From the NCBI RefSeq assembly GCF_003264365.1, contig NZ_PYAK01000054.1:1-42351 (forward strand): a stretch of 42,351 nt of DNA, in the 5' to 3' direction. Below are positions 1 through 7,012 of this stretch, in pieces; within the stretch, counting starts at the first letter, position 1, and each line of letters begins with the position of its first letter. This DNA is from Micromonospora noduli. GTDB lineage: Bacteria > Actinomycetota > Actinomycetes > Mycobacteriales > Micromonosporaceae. A program made the position numbers and the translations under genes. Below the pieces are notes generated by a model. It searched no databases. It had not been told where the DNA came from and was given only the letters and a program-made list of their open reading frames with translations.

Positions 1-504
1 GCTCGGCCGGACGCGCCGGCCGGGTCTGCCGCCCGGTCGGAGGCGCTGGCTCGGCTCGACGCGGAGCTGGACGCGCGTACCGCCGCCCCGGCGTTACGGG
101 CGGTCTCGCGCCGACAGGGCCGGGCGCTGCTGCGGGCCGGCCGGACCATCTGGCCGGACGCCCCGTTCGCCGACCTGCCCGCGACGCCCGCTGGCGCACA
201 CCAACCGCTGGTGCTCGGGCTGCTCTGCGCCGCGGCCGGGCTGTCCCGCGTCGAGACCGCCACGATCGCCGCGTACGGGACGCTGACCGGGGCGGCCAGC
301 GCCGGGGTACGTCTGCTCGGCCTCGATCCGTACCAGGTCCAGGCCCTGCTGGTCGACCTGGCCGACGCTTGCGACGGCACGGCCGCCGACGCGGCGCAGG
401 CGGCCGATGACCCACCGGAGCGGCTGCCGGCCGCCGCCGCTCCACTCGCCGACATCCATGCCGAAATCCATGCCACCTGGGAGGTGCGTCTCTTTGCGTC
501 CTGA
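1..504 (+). CDS. ureF: Urease accessory protein UreF (5' end outside window)
   Basis: The visible 167 residues are the C-terminal part of UreF, the urease accessory protein that works with UreD and UreG to deliver nickel to apo-urease in the cytoplasm. The stretch with QGRALLRAG, the HQPLVLGLL segment, and the following alanine-rich helices with YGTLTGAASAGVRLLGLDP are typical of the all-helical UreF fold. The reading frame is open from base 1, so the start lies upstream. Its stop codon (502-504) overlaps the proposed TTG start of ureG by 11 bases, which indicates translational coupling. The urease structural genes are not in the window; by the usual gene order they would be upstream. Confidence 0.9.
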   Translation, partial: ARPDAPAGSAARSEALARLDAELDARTAAPALRAVSRRQGRALLRAGRTIWPDAPFADLPATPAGAHQPLVLGLLCAAAGLSRVETATIAAYGTLTGAASAGVRLLGLDPYQVQALLVDLADACDGTAADAAQAADDPPERLPAAAAPLADIHAEIHATWEVRLFAS

Positions 505-1276
505 CACTGTTGTGCCGAGCGCTGTGCCCGCCGTCGAACTGATCACGCCGCCGGCCACCCCACCCCACGACGAGACCGTTCCGCACACCCATCCGGAGCC
601 GGGGGTGGACCCCCATCCGCCGTTGGCGCGTGCCGGCCGTGCCCTGCGGGTCGGCATTGGCGGCCCGGTCGGTTCCGGCAAGACGGCACTGGTGGCCGCG
701 CTCTGCCGTGCCTTCGCCGACGAGTTGCGGCTCGGCGTGGTGACCAACGACATCTACACGACCGAGGACGCCGACTTCCTCCGGCGGGCTGGCGTGCTGG
801 ACCCGGCCCGGATCCGCGCGGTGGAGACCGGTTGCTGCCCACACACAGCGATCCGCGACGACATCGGCGCCAATCTGGACGCCATCGACGAACTGGCCGA
901 GGCGGTCGGCCCGTTGGACCTGGTCCTCGTGGAGAGCGGTGGGGACAACCTGACCGCGACCTTCAGCCGGGGGCTGGTCGACCGGCAGATCTTCGTGGTC
1001 GACGTGGCGGGCGGGGACAAGGTGCCCCGCAAGGGCGGGCCGGGGGTCACGGCCGCCGACCTTCTCGTGATCAACAAGACCGACCTGGCGCCGATGGTGG
1101 GCGCCGACCTCGCCGTCATGGATCGTGACGCGCGGGCGCGGCGCGGCGACCTCCCGACCCTCTTCCTGTCCATCGTGGGAGACCCCACGGCAACGTCGGT
1201 CGCGGACTGGATCCGGCACGAGTTGGCCCACCACGCCGCCCTGCACCCACTGGCCGTGCCGGTCGGCCCGGCCTGA
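494..1276 (+). CDS. ureG: Urease accessory GTPase UreG
   Basis: UreG is a SIMIBI-class GTPase that powers nickel insertion into urease. The P-loop GGPVGSGKTALV, the VTNDIYTTEDADFL segment, the metal-binding CCPH within VETGCCPHTAIRDD, the ESGGDNL motif and NKTDLAP (base recognition) are all present. The N-terminus carries a short histidine- and proline-rich stretch (HTHPEP...HPP), as in many UreG proteins that store or bind metal. I chose TTG at 494 because GGGAGG lies 8 bases before it and because it overlaps ureF, giving 260 aa; starts at 512 (GTG) or 524 (GTG) are also possible. An ATG at 407 would add a low-complexity stretch read deep inside ureF. Confidence 0.93.
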   Translation: MRPDTVVPSAVPAVELITPPATPPHDETVPHTHPEPGVDPHPPLARAGRALRVGIGGPVGSGKTALVAALCRAFADELRLGVVTNDIYTTEDADFLRRAGVLDPARIRAVETGCCPHTAIRDDIGANLDAIDELAEAVGPLDLVLVESGGDNLTATFSRGLVDRQIFVVDVAGGDKVPRKGGPGVTAADLLVINKTDLAPMVGADLAVMDRDARARRGDLPTLFLSIVGDPTATSVADWIRHELAHHAALHPLAVPVGPA

Positions 1277-1992
1277 TGCGAGCGCTCGCTCGGCTGGTCG
1301 CCCGGACCGACGGCCGGGGCGGCACGGCCCTGGTCGAGTTGCACGGCGAAACGCCGTTGCTGCTGCGCCAGACCCCGACCGACGGTGGTGTCGCCACTGT
1401 GCACCTCGTCGGCGGGGCGGCCGGTCCGCTCGCCGGCGACGATCTGCGCCTGGAGATCGAGGTCGGGCCGGGCGCGGCGGTCCGGGTGCACAGCGTCGCC
1501 GCGTCGATCGCCCTACCCGGTCGCGCGGGTGCCGTCTCCCGAATGGCGGTGCGGGCGGTCGTGCACACCGGCGCCACGCTGCACTGGCTTCCGGAACAGT
1601 TGGTCGCGGCGGCCGGCTGCGCGCACCTCGCCGAGTCCCGGATCGAGCTGGCCGCCGGTGCGAGCCTGCGGTGGCGCGACGAGCTGATCTGCGGCCGGTA
1701 CGGCGAGGCGCCCGGCGGCGCCGTCGTGCACACCCAGGTCGACTACGCGGGTCGGCCACTGCTCCGTCAGTCCCTCGCGGTGGGACCGCACGCGCCGGGC
1801 TGGGCCGGCCCGGCCGTACTCGGCGGCGCTCCGGCCACCGGATCACTGCTGGTGGTCGACCCGTCGCAACCCGCCCAACCTCCGACGGCCGAGGGCAGCG
1901 TCGCCCGGTTACCGCTGGCCGGCGGCCCAGCAACACTGTGGACCGCCACCGCTCCCGACGCACACACCCTGCGCGCCCACCTCACGCTCTAG
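1276..1992 (+). CDS. ureD: Urease accessory protein UreD
   Basis: This 238-aa protein matches the UreD/UreH scaffold that binds apo-urease together with UreF and UreG. Recognisable parts are LVELHGETPLLLRQTP near the N-terminus, the GGAAGPLAGDDLRLEIEVG segment, and the LHWLPEQLVAAAGC motif in the middle. The ATG overlaps the TGA of ureG by one base (TGATG), so the F-G-D order forms one translational unit. The protein is somewhat short for the family, as is common in actinobacteria. It is the last gene of the urease operon; no clear hairpin terminator follows, only the 17-bp tandem repeat. Confidence 0.9.
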   Translation: MRALARLVARTDGRGGTALVELHGETPLLLRQTPTDGGVATVHLVGGAAGPLAGDDLRLEIEVGPGAAVRVHSVAASIALPGRAGAVSRMAVRAVVHTGATLHWLPEQLVAAAGCAHLAESRIELAAGASLRWRDELICGRYGEAPGGAVVHTQVDYAGRPLLRQSLAVGPHAPGWAGPAVLGGAPATGSLLVVDPSQPAQPPTAEGSVARLPLAGGPATLWTATAPDAHTLRAHLTL

Positions 1993-2002
1993 CAAGACCG
2001 AC

Positions 2003-2240
2003 GCCGGTCGTCGTGCGGTCCACTAACTCTGTGGGGCCGGTTGTCGTGTGGGGGCCGGTGGTCGTGCGGTGCCGGTCGTGGTGCGCGGCTGGCGGTCGTG
2101 TGGGGCTTGCGGTCGTGCGGCGCCGGTCGTAGTGCGGTGGCCGGTTGTCGTGCTGGGCCGGTGGTCGTGTGGCGCCGGTCGTCGTGCGGGGCTGGTGGTC
2201 GTGTGGGGCTGGTGGTCGTGTGGGCTGGCCATCGTGCGTG
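2003..2240. repeat. Imperfect 17-bp tandem repeat, about 13 copies
   Basis: Downstream of ureD lie about 13 imperfect copies of a 17-bp unit with rough consensus GCYGGTSGTCGTGYGGG. Units start at 2003, 2036, 2054, 2071, 2088, 2105, 2122, 2140, 2157, 2174, 2191, 2208 and 2224. Most are exactly 17 bp; single extra bases sit at 2053 and 2139, one copy is 16 bp, and about 16 unrelated bases separate the first two. A 17-bp period cannot keep a reading frame, so this is not a coding repeat. The open frames on both strands here are by-products of the lack of stop codons in the unit. Confidence 0.85.
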
Positions 2241-2290
2241 GTGTCGGCTGTGGTGGAGGTCCGCCCGGCGGCACTTCCGCTCACGAGGGC

Positions 2291-2326
2291 TATACCTGTA
2301 AGTCATATTTATGCCTCACAGGTATA
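2291..2326. promoter_or_regulatory. Isolated AT-rich inverted repeat (TATACCTGT ... ACAGGTATA)
   Basis: Perfect 9-bp arms TATACCTGT (2291-2299) and ACAGGTATA (2318-2326) flank an 18-bp AT-rich centre (2300-2317). The 36-bp block is conspicuously AT-rich within DNA of about 70 percent GC. No gene starts next to it: ureD ends 300 bases to the left and the marR gene ends 200 bases to the right. It could be a regulator or recombinase site, or a relic of an inserted element; I cannot assign a protein to it. Confidence 0.6.
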
Positions 2327-2532
2327 TCGCTCTCCGGGGTGACCGACCTCTGAGGCAACCCGGGCGACTGCAACCCGGGCGACGGTCGGGACTTCGGCCC
2401 GGCGTGCCGGCCCGGGGCGACGACTGCCGCTGTCCTGCAGGCGGTCCGGCGCGACCTGAGTGAACAGTTGCCGTCCGACGTTGCCCGGCCGGCCTACCGG
2501 TCGGCCCAGCAACGCCTTGCCCGCAGCGGTCG

Positions 2533-3204
2533 CTAGCGGTGGGGGCCACCGGCGGCGCGAGCATCGACGCGATCGTCGCGGAGGGCGGGGTCCTGGCGGA
2601 GGGCGGGATCGTGGCGGAGGGCGGGATCGTGGCGGCGGCCGGGGTCGAGGCGGCCGATCAGGTCGTCGAGCTGACTCACCAAATCGGCGGCCGGTGGCAC
2701 ATCCGGGTTGCTGCTCTCCGCGGCGCCCAGCCCTGCGCTGCCGAGCCCTGCGCTGCCCAGCCCCGCAGTGCCCAGTCCCGCGCTGCCGATTCCCGCGCTG
2801 CCGATTCCCGCGCTGTCGAGCCCCGCGCTGCCCAGCTCGGCGATGCCCAGTTCGGCGATGCTGGCTCGGACCCGTTCGTCCAGGCGGGCGTGCTCGCGGC
2901 GGCCCCGAGCGGTGAGGTACGCCCGGATGCGTCGGCGGTCGATCGGATCGATCCGGCGGAAGACAAGGTTGCGGTCGACGAGTTGGTCGACCAGCTTGGT
3001 GAGGGTGCCCGGCGGCAGCGACGCCTCGACGGACACCTCGCTCATCGGGTGACCCTGGCCGTCGGCGAGCAGGCAGAGCACCCGCCACGCCTCGATGCTG
3101 ATCGCGTCGTCGGCCAGAACGGCGCCCAGCCGGCGGGAGAGCAGCCGTTCGGCGCGGGTGAGCGAGCGCAGCAGGTCGGCTGGCGCCCCGGGCACGTCTG
3201 ACAT
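2533..3204 (-). CDS. MarR-family transcriptional regulator with repeat-rich C-terminal tail
   Basis: The first ~115 residues are a MarR-type winged helix: AERLLSRRLGAVLADDAIS, then IEAWRVLCLLADG, the recognition part SVEASLPPGTLTKLVDQLVDRNLV, and the wing RRIDPIDRRRIRAYLT with the conserved D-R-R-R pattern. Residues ~116-160 are unusual: nine or ten five-residue repeats of the type SAGLG, followed near the C-terminus by three copies of a six-residue HDPALR-like unit (residues ~192-209). MarR proteins are usually 140-170 aa; this one is 223 aa. The ATG at 3204 is about 97 bp from the divergent AmiC-like gene at 3301, so the two may share a control region. The ligand is unknown; the setting suggests urea or another amide. 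Confidence 0.85.
   Translation of the reverse strand: MSDVPGAPADLLRSLTRAERLLSRRLGAVLADDAISIEAWRVLCLLADGQGHPMSEVSVEASLPPGTLTKLVDQLVDRNLVFRRIDPIDRRRIRAYLTARGRREHARLDERVRASIAELGIAELGSAGLDSAGIGSAGIGSAGLGTAGLGSAGLGSAGLGAAESSNPDVPPAADLVSQLDDLIGRLDPGRRHDPALRHDPALRQDPALRDDRVDARAAGGPHR
2572..2640 (-). repeat. In-frame 18-bp repeats coding HDPALR-type units
   Basis: Three consecutive near-identical 18-bp units within the MarR gene encode HDPALR, HDPALR and QDPALR (residues ~192-209). They are a second repeat tract, distinct in length and sequence from the 15-bp tract further upstream in the same gene. Confidence 0.7.
2725..2859 (-). repeat. In-frame 15-bp repeats coding pentapeptide-like units
   Basis: Nine 15-bp units encode IAELG, IAELG, SAGLD, SAGIG, SAGIG, SAGLG, TAGLG, SAGLG, SAGLG (residues 116-160 of the MarR protein). 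On the plus strand this reads as repeated CCCAGCCCCGCGCTG-like blocks. Read out of phase the units resemble the A(D/N)LXX pentapeptide pattern, with Leu or Ile at the central position and Gly at the second. Unit gain or loss would keep the frame, so the tail length may vary between strains. Confidence 0.8.
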
Positions 3205-3300
3205 GAAACTCCCTGGTCCGGTGGCCCTGTCATGGTAGCGAGTCGTCCCGGTCAGTGGTGAGTGCTGGTCTTCCGTCGTGGGCCGGACAATCATGTGCTC

Positions 3301-4383
3301 ATGTCCGCGCCGGCACCGCCGTGGCTGACCGTCGACCGTGCCGTGGTCAGCATCGCGTTGGTCTACCCGATGCGCGGGCCGGCCGGCATGTTCGGCCCCA
3401 CCTGTGAGCTCTGTGCGCAGCTCGCGGTCGAGGAGATCAATCGGTGCGGTGGCGTGCTGGGCCGGGAGGTTCGGCTGGTGCCGGTCGACGGTGGCGCACC
3501 GCCGGCCGAGGTGGCGGCCGAGGTCGAGGCGTTGGTGTCGGTGGGGGCCGTGCAGGGGGTGACGGGGTGGCACATCTCCTCGGTGCGCCAGGCGTTGGCG
3601 CCCCGCGTCGCGCACCGGGTGCCGTACGTCTACACCGCACTCTACGAGGGCGGCGAACGCACCGAAGGGGTCTTCCTGACCAGCGAGACGCCGGATGCCC
3701 AACTGTGGCCCGCGATGCGGCTGCTCGCCGGGGAGCAGGGCGTGCGCCGCTGGTTCGTGGTGGGCAACGACTACGTGTGGCCGCGCCGTACGTCGCGGGC
3801 GGCCCAGCGGTACGCGCTGCGCGGCGGTGGGCAGGTGGTGGGCCGGCACTTCCTGCCGTTGGACGCGCACGACTTCACCGAGGTCCTGCGCCGCATCGAG
3901 CACAGTGACGCGGACGCGGTGTTGATGCTGCTGGTCGGTGCCGATGCGGTGCGGTTCAACCGCGCGTTCGCCCGATCCGGCCTGGATCAGCGCTGCCTGC
4001 GGCTGAGCACCCTGATGGACGAGAACATGCTGCTGGCCAGCGGTGCCGGCGCGACCCGGAGGCTGTACAGCACGGCGGGTTTCTTCGCCGGGCTGGTCAC
4101 CCAGGAGAATCTCGACTTCCACGGCGAGTTCGCGCGGCGCTTCGGGGTGGAGGCGCCGCCGCTGGGCAGCCTGGGAGAGTCCTGCTACGAGGGCGTCATG
4201 CTGCTCGCCGCGCTGATCGGCCAGGCCCGCACCCTCGACGTGCGGGCCATCGAGACGGCCGCCGACACGGTCGCGTACCAGGGGCCGCGTGGGCGGTTGC
4301 GGCTGCGCCAGCGGCACGTCCGGCAGCGCATCTACCTGGCCGAGGCCGACGGGCTCGACTTCACAGTCCTCGCCCAGCTCTGA
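3301..4383 (+). CDS. AmiC/UrtA-like ligand-binding protein without signal peptide
   Basis: This 360-aa protein has the type-I periplasmic-binding fold of the AmiC/UrtA/FmdD group: VSIALVYPMRGPAGMFGP at the first strand, AVEEINRCGGVLGREVRLVPVDGG, and the hallmark VGNDYVWPRRTSRAAQ. UrtA, encoded next, has the matching segments EEINAAGGVLGKK and VGSDYVFPRTANKI. Unlike UrtA it has no signal peptide or lipobox, so it should be cytosolic, as AmiC of the Pseudomonas amidase operon is. AmiC is an amide sensor that controls an RNA-binding antiterminator. I see no AmiR partner here, only the divergent MarR gene. The start is uncertain: ATG 3301, GTG 3295 and TTG/ATG codons further upstream are in frame. 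I infer a urea or amide sensor. Confidence 0.8.
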   Translation: MSAPAPPWLTVDRAVVSIALVYPMRGPAGMFGPTCELCAQLAVEEINRCGGVLGREVRLVPVDGGAPPAEVAAEVEALVSVGAVQGVTGWHISSVRQALAPRVAHRVPYVYTALYEGGERTEGVFLTSETPDAQLWPAMRLLAGEQGVRRWFVVGNDYVWPRRTSRAAQRYALRGGGQVVGRHFLPLDAHDFTEVLRRIEHSDADAVLMLLVGADAVRFNRAFARSGLDQRCLRLSTLMDENMLLASGAGATRRLYSTAGFFAGLVTQENLDFHGEFARRFGVEAPPLGSLGESCYEGVMLLAALIGQARTLDVRAIETAADTVAYQGPRGRLRLRQRHVRQRIYLAEADGLDFTVLAQL

Positions 4384-4414
4384 ACCGGGCACTACCAGTC
4401 GGCCCGTCCGACCC

Positions 4415-4445
4415 TTGACAGCGCCACCCGACACCGCCCTAAGAT
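4415..4445 (+). promoter_or_regulatory. Candidate housekeeping promoter for the urt operon
   Basis: A perfect -35 hexamer TTGACA (4415-4420) is followed after 19 bp by TAAGAT (4440-4445), an acceptable actinobacterial -10 box. A transcript would start near 4452. It would run through about 100 nt of structured leader and an intrinsic terminator before reaching urtA at 4805. The spacing is 1-2 bp longer than ideal. Confidence 0.5.
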
Positions 4446-4492
4446 GCTTCCTGGGTGAAGTATCCGGCCACGGGGCCAGATCTCACCATTGC

Positions 4493-4537
4493 GTGCCCAC
4501 CGTCGACGGATTCGTTCGTCGACCATTGTGGTGGCAC
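4493..4537 (+). other. Two-level stem in the urt leader
   Basis: An inner perfect stem GTCGACG (4502-4508) / CGTCGAC (4517-4523) with an 8-nt loop sits directly inside an outer stem GTGCCCACC (4493-4501) / GGTGGCAC (4530-4537), which pairs with one bulged C. A small hairpin GGCC-ACGG-GGCC precedes it near 4466-4477. Together with the terminator at 4556 these could form a regulated leader RNA. I recognise no known riboswitch class. Confidence 0.45.
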
Positions 4538-4555
4538 CTATTCTGCGTCTTTCCC

Positions 4556-4598
4556 AACGGCCGACACCGTTTCCTCCCCAACGGTGTCGGCCGTTTTT
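4556..4598 (+). terminator. Strong intrinsic terminator upstream of urtA
   Basis: Perfect 16-bp arms AACGGCCGACACCGTT (4556-4571) and AACGGTGTCGGCCGTT (4580-4595) enclose an 8-nt loop, and the right arm runs into a T tract (4594-4598). It lies 173 bases after the AmiC-like gene and 207 bases before urtA. It may end transcription of the upstream gene, act as an attenuator for urt, or define a small RNA of about 145 nt starting near 4452. Confidence 0.85.
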
Positions 4599-4622
4599 CG
4601 TGCGCGCCCCGACGGTCCCTCG

Positions 4623-4649
4623 GAAACAGTCAATTAAGGACCGGGAAAC
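4623..4649 (+). promoter_or_regulatory. Possible GlnR-type site: two GAAAC boxes 22 bp apart
   Basis: GAAAC occurs at 4623-4627 and again at 4645-4649, start to start exactly 22 bp. The known GlnR consensus in actinomycetes alternates GTnAC and GAAAC every 11 bp, so GAAAC boxes recur every 22 bp. The expected GTnAC halves are poor here (TTAAG at 4634), so this is a half-conserved site. Nitrogen control of a urea transporter would make biological sense. Confidence 0.35.
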
Positions 4650-4804
4650 ACCCACGCAATCATGTCGGTCGACGCTTTCGGTGCCCATATCCGATCCGGT
4701 GCCCTGCGCGGCGTCCACCCGTCGGCCCTGGCATCGCCCACGTCAGCTCAATCGGACCGCACCGACCGTCCTAACGCCACTTGAGTGCACCGCAGGGAGA
4801 GTAG

Positions 4805-6049
4805 ATGTCATTATTCCGGGGCCGCCGCATCCTGGCGGGTGCCATGACCCTGGTCGCCGCGGCCGCGATGACCGCGTGCGGCAGCAAGACCACCGACGAG
4901 GGTGGCGCGACCGGCGTGACCGCCGACGTCTCCGGCGACACCGTCAAGGTGGGCCTGCTCAACTCGCTCTCCGGGACCATGGCGATCAGCGAGGTCACCG
5001 TCCGTGACTCCATCATGCTCGCCGTCGAAGAGATCAACGCGGCCGGCGGCGTCCTCGGCAAGAAGATCCAGCCGGTCGGTGAGGACGGCGCCTCGGACTG
5101 GCCCACCTTCGCGGAGAAGGCCGAGAAGCTCATCTCCGAGGACCGGGTGGCAGCCGTCTTCGGCTGTTGGACGTCGGCCAGCCGCAAGGCGGTCAAGCCG
5201 GTGTTCGAGAAGAACAAGGCGTTGCTGTTCTACCCGGTGCAGTACGAGGGACTTGAGCAGTCGCCCTACATCTTCTACACCGGAGCGACGACCAACCAGC
5301 AGATCGTTCCCGGGCTGGACTACCTCAAGTCGCAGGGCGCCAAGTCGGTCTATCTGGTCGGTAGCGACTACGTTTTTCCCCGTACCGCCAACAAAATCAT
5401 CAAGGCGTACGCCACGGCGAACGGGATGACCGTGCTGGGTGAGGATTACGCGCCGCTGGGCTCCACCGAGTTCGGCACCATCGTCAACAAGGTCAAATCC
5501 TCCGGCGCGGACGCGGTTTTCAACACGCTCAACGGTGACAGCAACGTGGCCTTCTTCAAGGAGTACAAGTCCGCGGGCCTGAGCGCCGCCGCGATGCCGG
5601 TGGTGTCGGTGTCCATCGCCGAGGAAGAAGTCAAGGGCATCGGCACCCAGTACCTGGAGGGCCAGTTGACGGCCTGGAACTACTACCAGACCACCCCGGG
5701 CGCGGCGAACTCGAAGTTCGTGGCCGCGTACAAGGCGAAGTACGGCGCGGACAAGCCGACCAGCGATCCGATGGAGGCCGCGTACGTCGGCGTGCACCTG
5801 TGGAAGGCGATGGTCGAGAAGGCCGGCGCCTTCGACGTGGAGAAGGTGCGCTCCGCCTCGGACGGGATCACCTTCGACGCGCCGGAGGGTCTGGTCACCG
5901 TCGACGGCAAGACACAGCACATCGCCAAGACCGCCCGGATCGGCAAGATCGGGGCGGACGGCCTGATCACCGAGGTGTGGAACTCCGGCAAGCCGGTCGC
6001 ACCGGACCCGTACCTCAAGACCTACCCGTGGGCGAGCGGCCTGAGCTGA
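4805..6049 (+). CDS. urtA: Urea ABC transporter substrate-binding lipoprotein UrtA
   Basis: UrtA is the extracytoplasmic urea-binding subunit. The 414-aa protein begins with a lipoprotein signal peptide whose lipobox AMTAC places the lipidated cysteine at residue 25. It continues with the branched-chain-amino-acid-type binding fold: VKVGLLNSLSGTMAISE, EEINAAGGVLGKKI, VFGCWTSASRKAVKPVFEK, the UrtA-typical LLFYPVQYEGLEQSP and YLVGSDYVFPRTANK. A GGGAGAG ribosome site lies just before the ATG. The five urt genes follow in order, the last four with ATGA overlaps or a short gap, and ureFGD is 2.8 kb upstream, which supports urea rather than amino acids as the ligand. Confidence 0.95.
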   Translation: MSLFRGRRILAGAMTLVAAAAMTACGSKTTDEGGATGVTADVSGDTVKVGLLNSLSGTMAISEVTVRDSIMLAVEEINAAGGVLGKKIQPVGEDGASDWPTFAEKAEKLISEDRVAAVFGCWTSASRKAVKPVFEKNKALLFYPVQYEGLEQSPYIFYTGATTNQQIVPGLDYLKSQGAKSVYLVGSDYVFPRTANKIIKAYATANGMTVLGEDYAPLGSTEFGTIVNKVKSSGADAVFNTLNGDSNVAFFKEYKSAGLSAAAMPVVSVSIAEEEVKGIGTQYLEGQLTAWNYYQTTPGAANSKFVAAYKAKYGADKPTSDPMEAAYVGVHLWKAMVEKAGAFDVEKVRSASDGITFDAPEGLVTVDGKTQHIAKTARIGKIGADGLITEVWNSGKPVAPDPYLKTYPWASGLS

Positions 6050-6124
6050 CGACGCCGGCCCGGGCGGAACGCGTTGCCGCGCGCTCCGCCCGGGCCACCC
6101 GACCAGCAGTTCGGAGTACCCACC

Positions 6125-7012
6125 GTGACAGTCCTCTTCGGTCAACTCTTCACCGGCATCAGCATCGGCGCGGTGCTGCTGCTCATCGCGCTCGGCCTCG
6201 CGCTGACCTTCGGCCAGATGAACGTGATCAACATGGCGCACGGTGAGTTCATCATGGCCGGCGCGTACACCACCTACGTTCTGCAGCAGAGCATCACCGG
6301 CGCGGGCCTGTCGCTGGCGGTCGCGCTGCCGGTGGCGTTCGTGGTCGCCGGCACCATGGGTGTCCTGCTGGAGGTGCTGCTCATCCGCCGGCTCTACGCC
6401 CGGCCACTGGACACCCTGCTGGTCACCTGGGGTGTGTCACTGATCCTGCAACAACTGGCCCGGGACATCTTCGGCAGCCCGAACGTGCAGACCCGCGCGC
6501 CCGAACTGCTCACCGGCAACGTGGCGCTGCCCGGCGGGCTGACCATCGCCAACAACCGGCTGTTCATCCTGGCCCTGGCGCTGGCCGCCGTCGCGGCGCT
6601 CACCCTGGCGCTGCGACTCACCCCGCTCGGCCGCCGTATCCGCGCTGTGGTGCAGAACCGCGACCTCGCCGCCGTGTCCGGCATCGCCACCTCCCGGGTC
6701 GACCGGACGACCTTCTTCCTCGGCTCCGGCCTGGCCGGGCTCGCCGGGGTGGCCCTCACCCTGCTCGGCCCGATCGGCCCGACCATGGGCACCAACCTGA
6801 TCATCGACGCCTTCCTGGTCGTCGTGGTCGGCGGGATCGGCCAGCTCAAGGGCAGTGTGATCGTCGCCTTCGCCCTCGGCGTGCTCCAGGCCACCGGGGA
6901 GTACCTCACCACCCTCAGCGTCGCCAAGGTGATCGTGTTCGTGGCGATCGTCGCGTTCCTCCAGTGGCGGCCACAGGGCCTGTTCACCCTGCGGACCAGG
7001 AGCCTCGCATGA
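6125..7012 (+). CDS. urtB: Urea ABC transporter permease UrtB
   Basis: This is a 295-aa polytopic inner-membrane permease of the LivH/UrtB type. Hydrophobic segments start at once (LFGQLFTGISIGAVLLLIALGLALTFG), followed by MNVINMAHGEFIMAGAYTTYVL, a motif shared by LivH and UrtB. The EAA-like loop region near TPLGRRIRAVVQNRDLAAVSGI contacts the ATPases. I chose GTG at 6125 (VTVLFGQL) because it starts directly at the first membrane segment; an ATG at 6074 would add 17 residues of proline-rich sequence. The stop overlaps the start of urtC (ATGA). Confidence 0.93.
   Translation: MTVLFGQLFTGISIGAVLLLIALGLALTFGQMNVINMAHGEFIMAGAYTTYVLQQSITGAGLSLAVALPVAFVVAGTMGVLLEVLLIRRLYARPLDTLLVTWGVSLILQQLARDIFGSPNVQTRAPELLTGNVALPGGLTIANNRLFILALALAAVAALTLALRLTPLGRRIRAVVQNRDLAAVSGIATSRVDRTTFFLGSGLAGLAGVALTLLGPIGPTMGTNLIIDAFLVVVVGGIGQLKGSVIVAFALGVLQATGEYLTTLSVAKVIVFVAIVAFLQWRPQGLFTLRTRSLA

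Noticed and set aside
2003..2240. CRISPR-like array
   Set aside because: The units are 17 bp and directly adjacent without unique spacers, and no cas gene is present.
1982..2353. Small proteins rich in Thr, Pro and His or Cys and Gly on either strand
   Set aside because: All are open only because the 17-bp repeat contains no stop codon; the frame shifts through the repeat and no ribosome site is seen.
4452..4555. Guanidine-II (mini-ykkC) riboswitch
   Set aside because: One GGCC-ACGG-GGCC hairpin has the C-ACGR-G loop, but the required second ACGR hairpin is absent nearby.
4811..6241. Long minus-strand frame opposite urtA
   Set aside because: Same reason: urtA on the plus strand has a lipobox and all family motifs.
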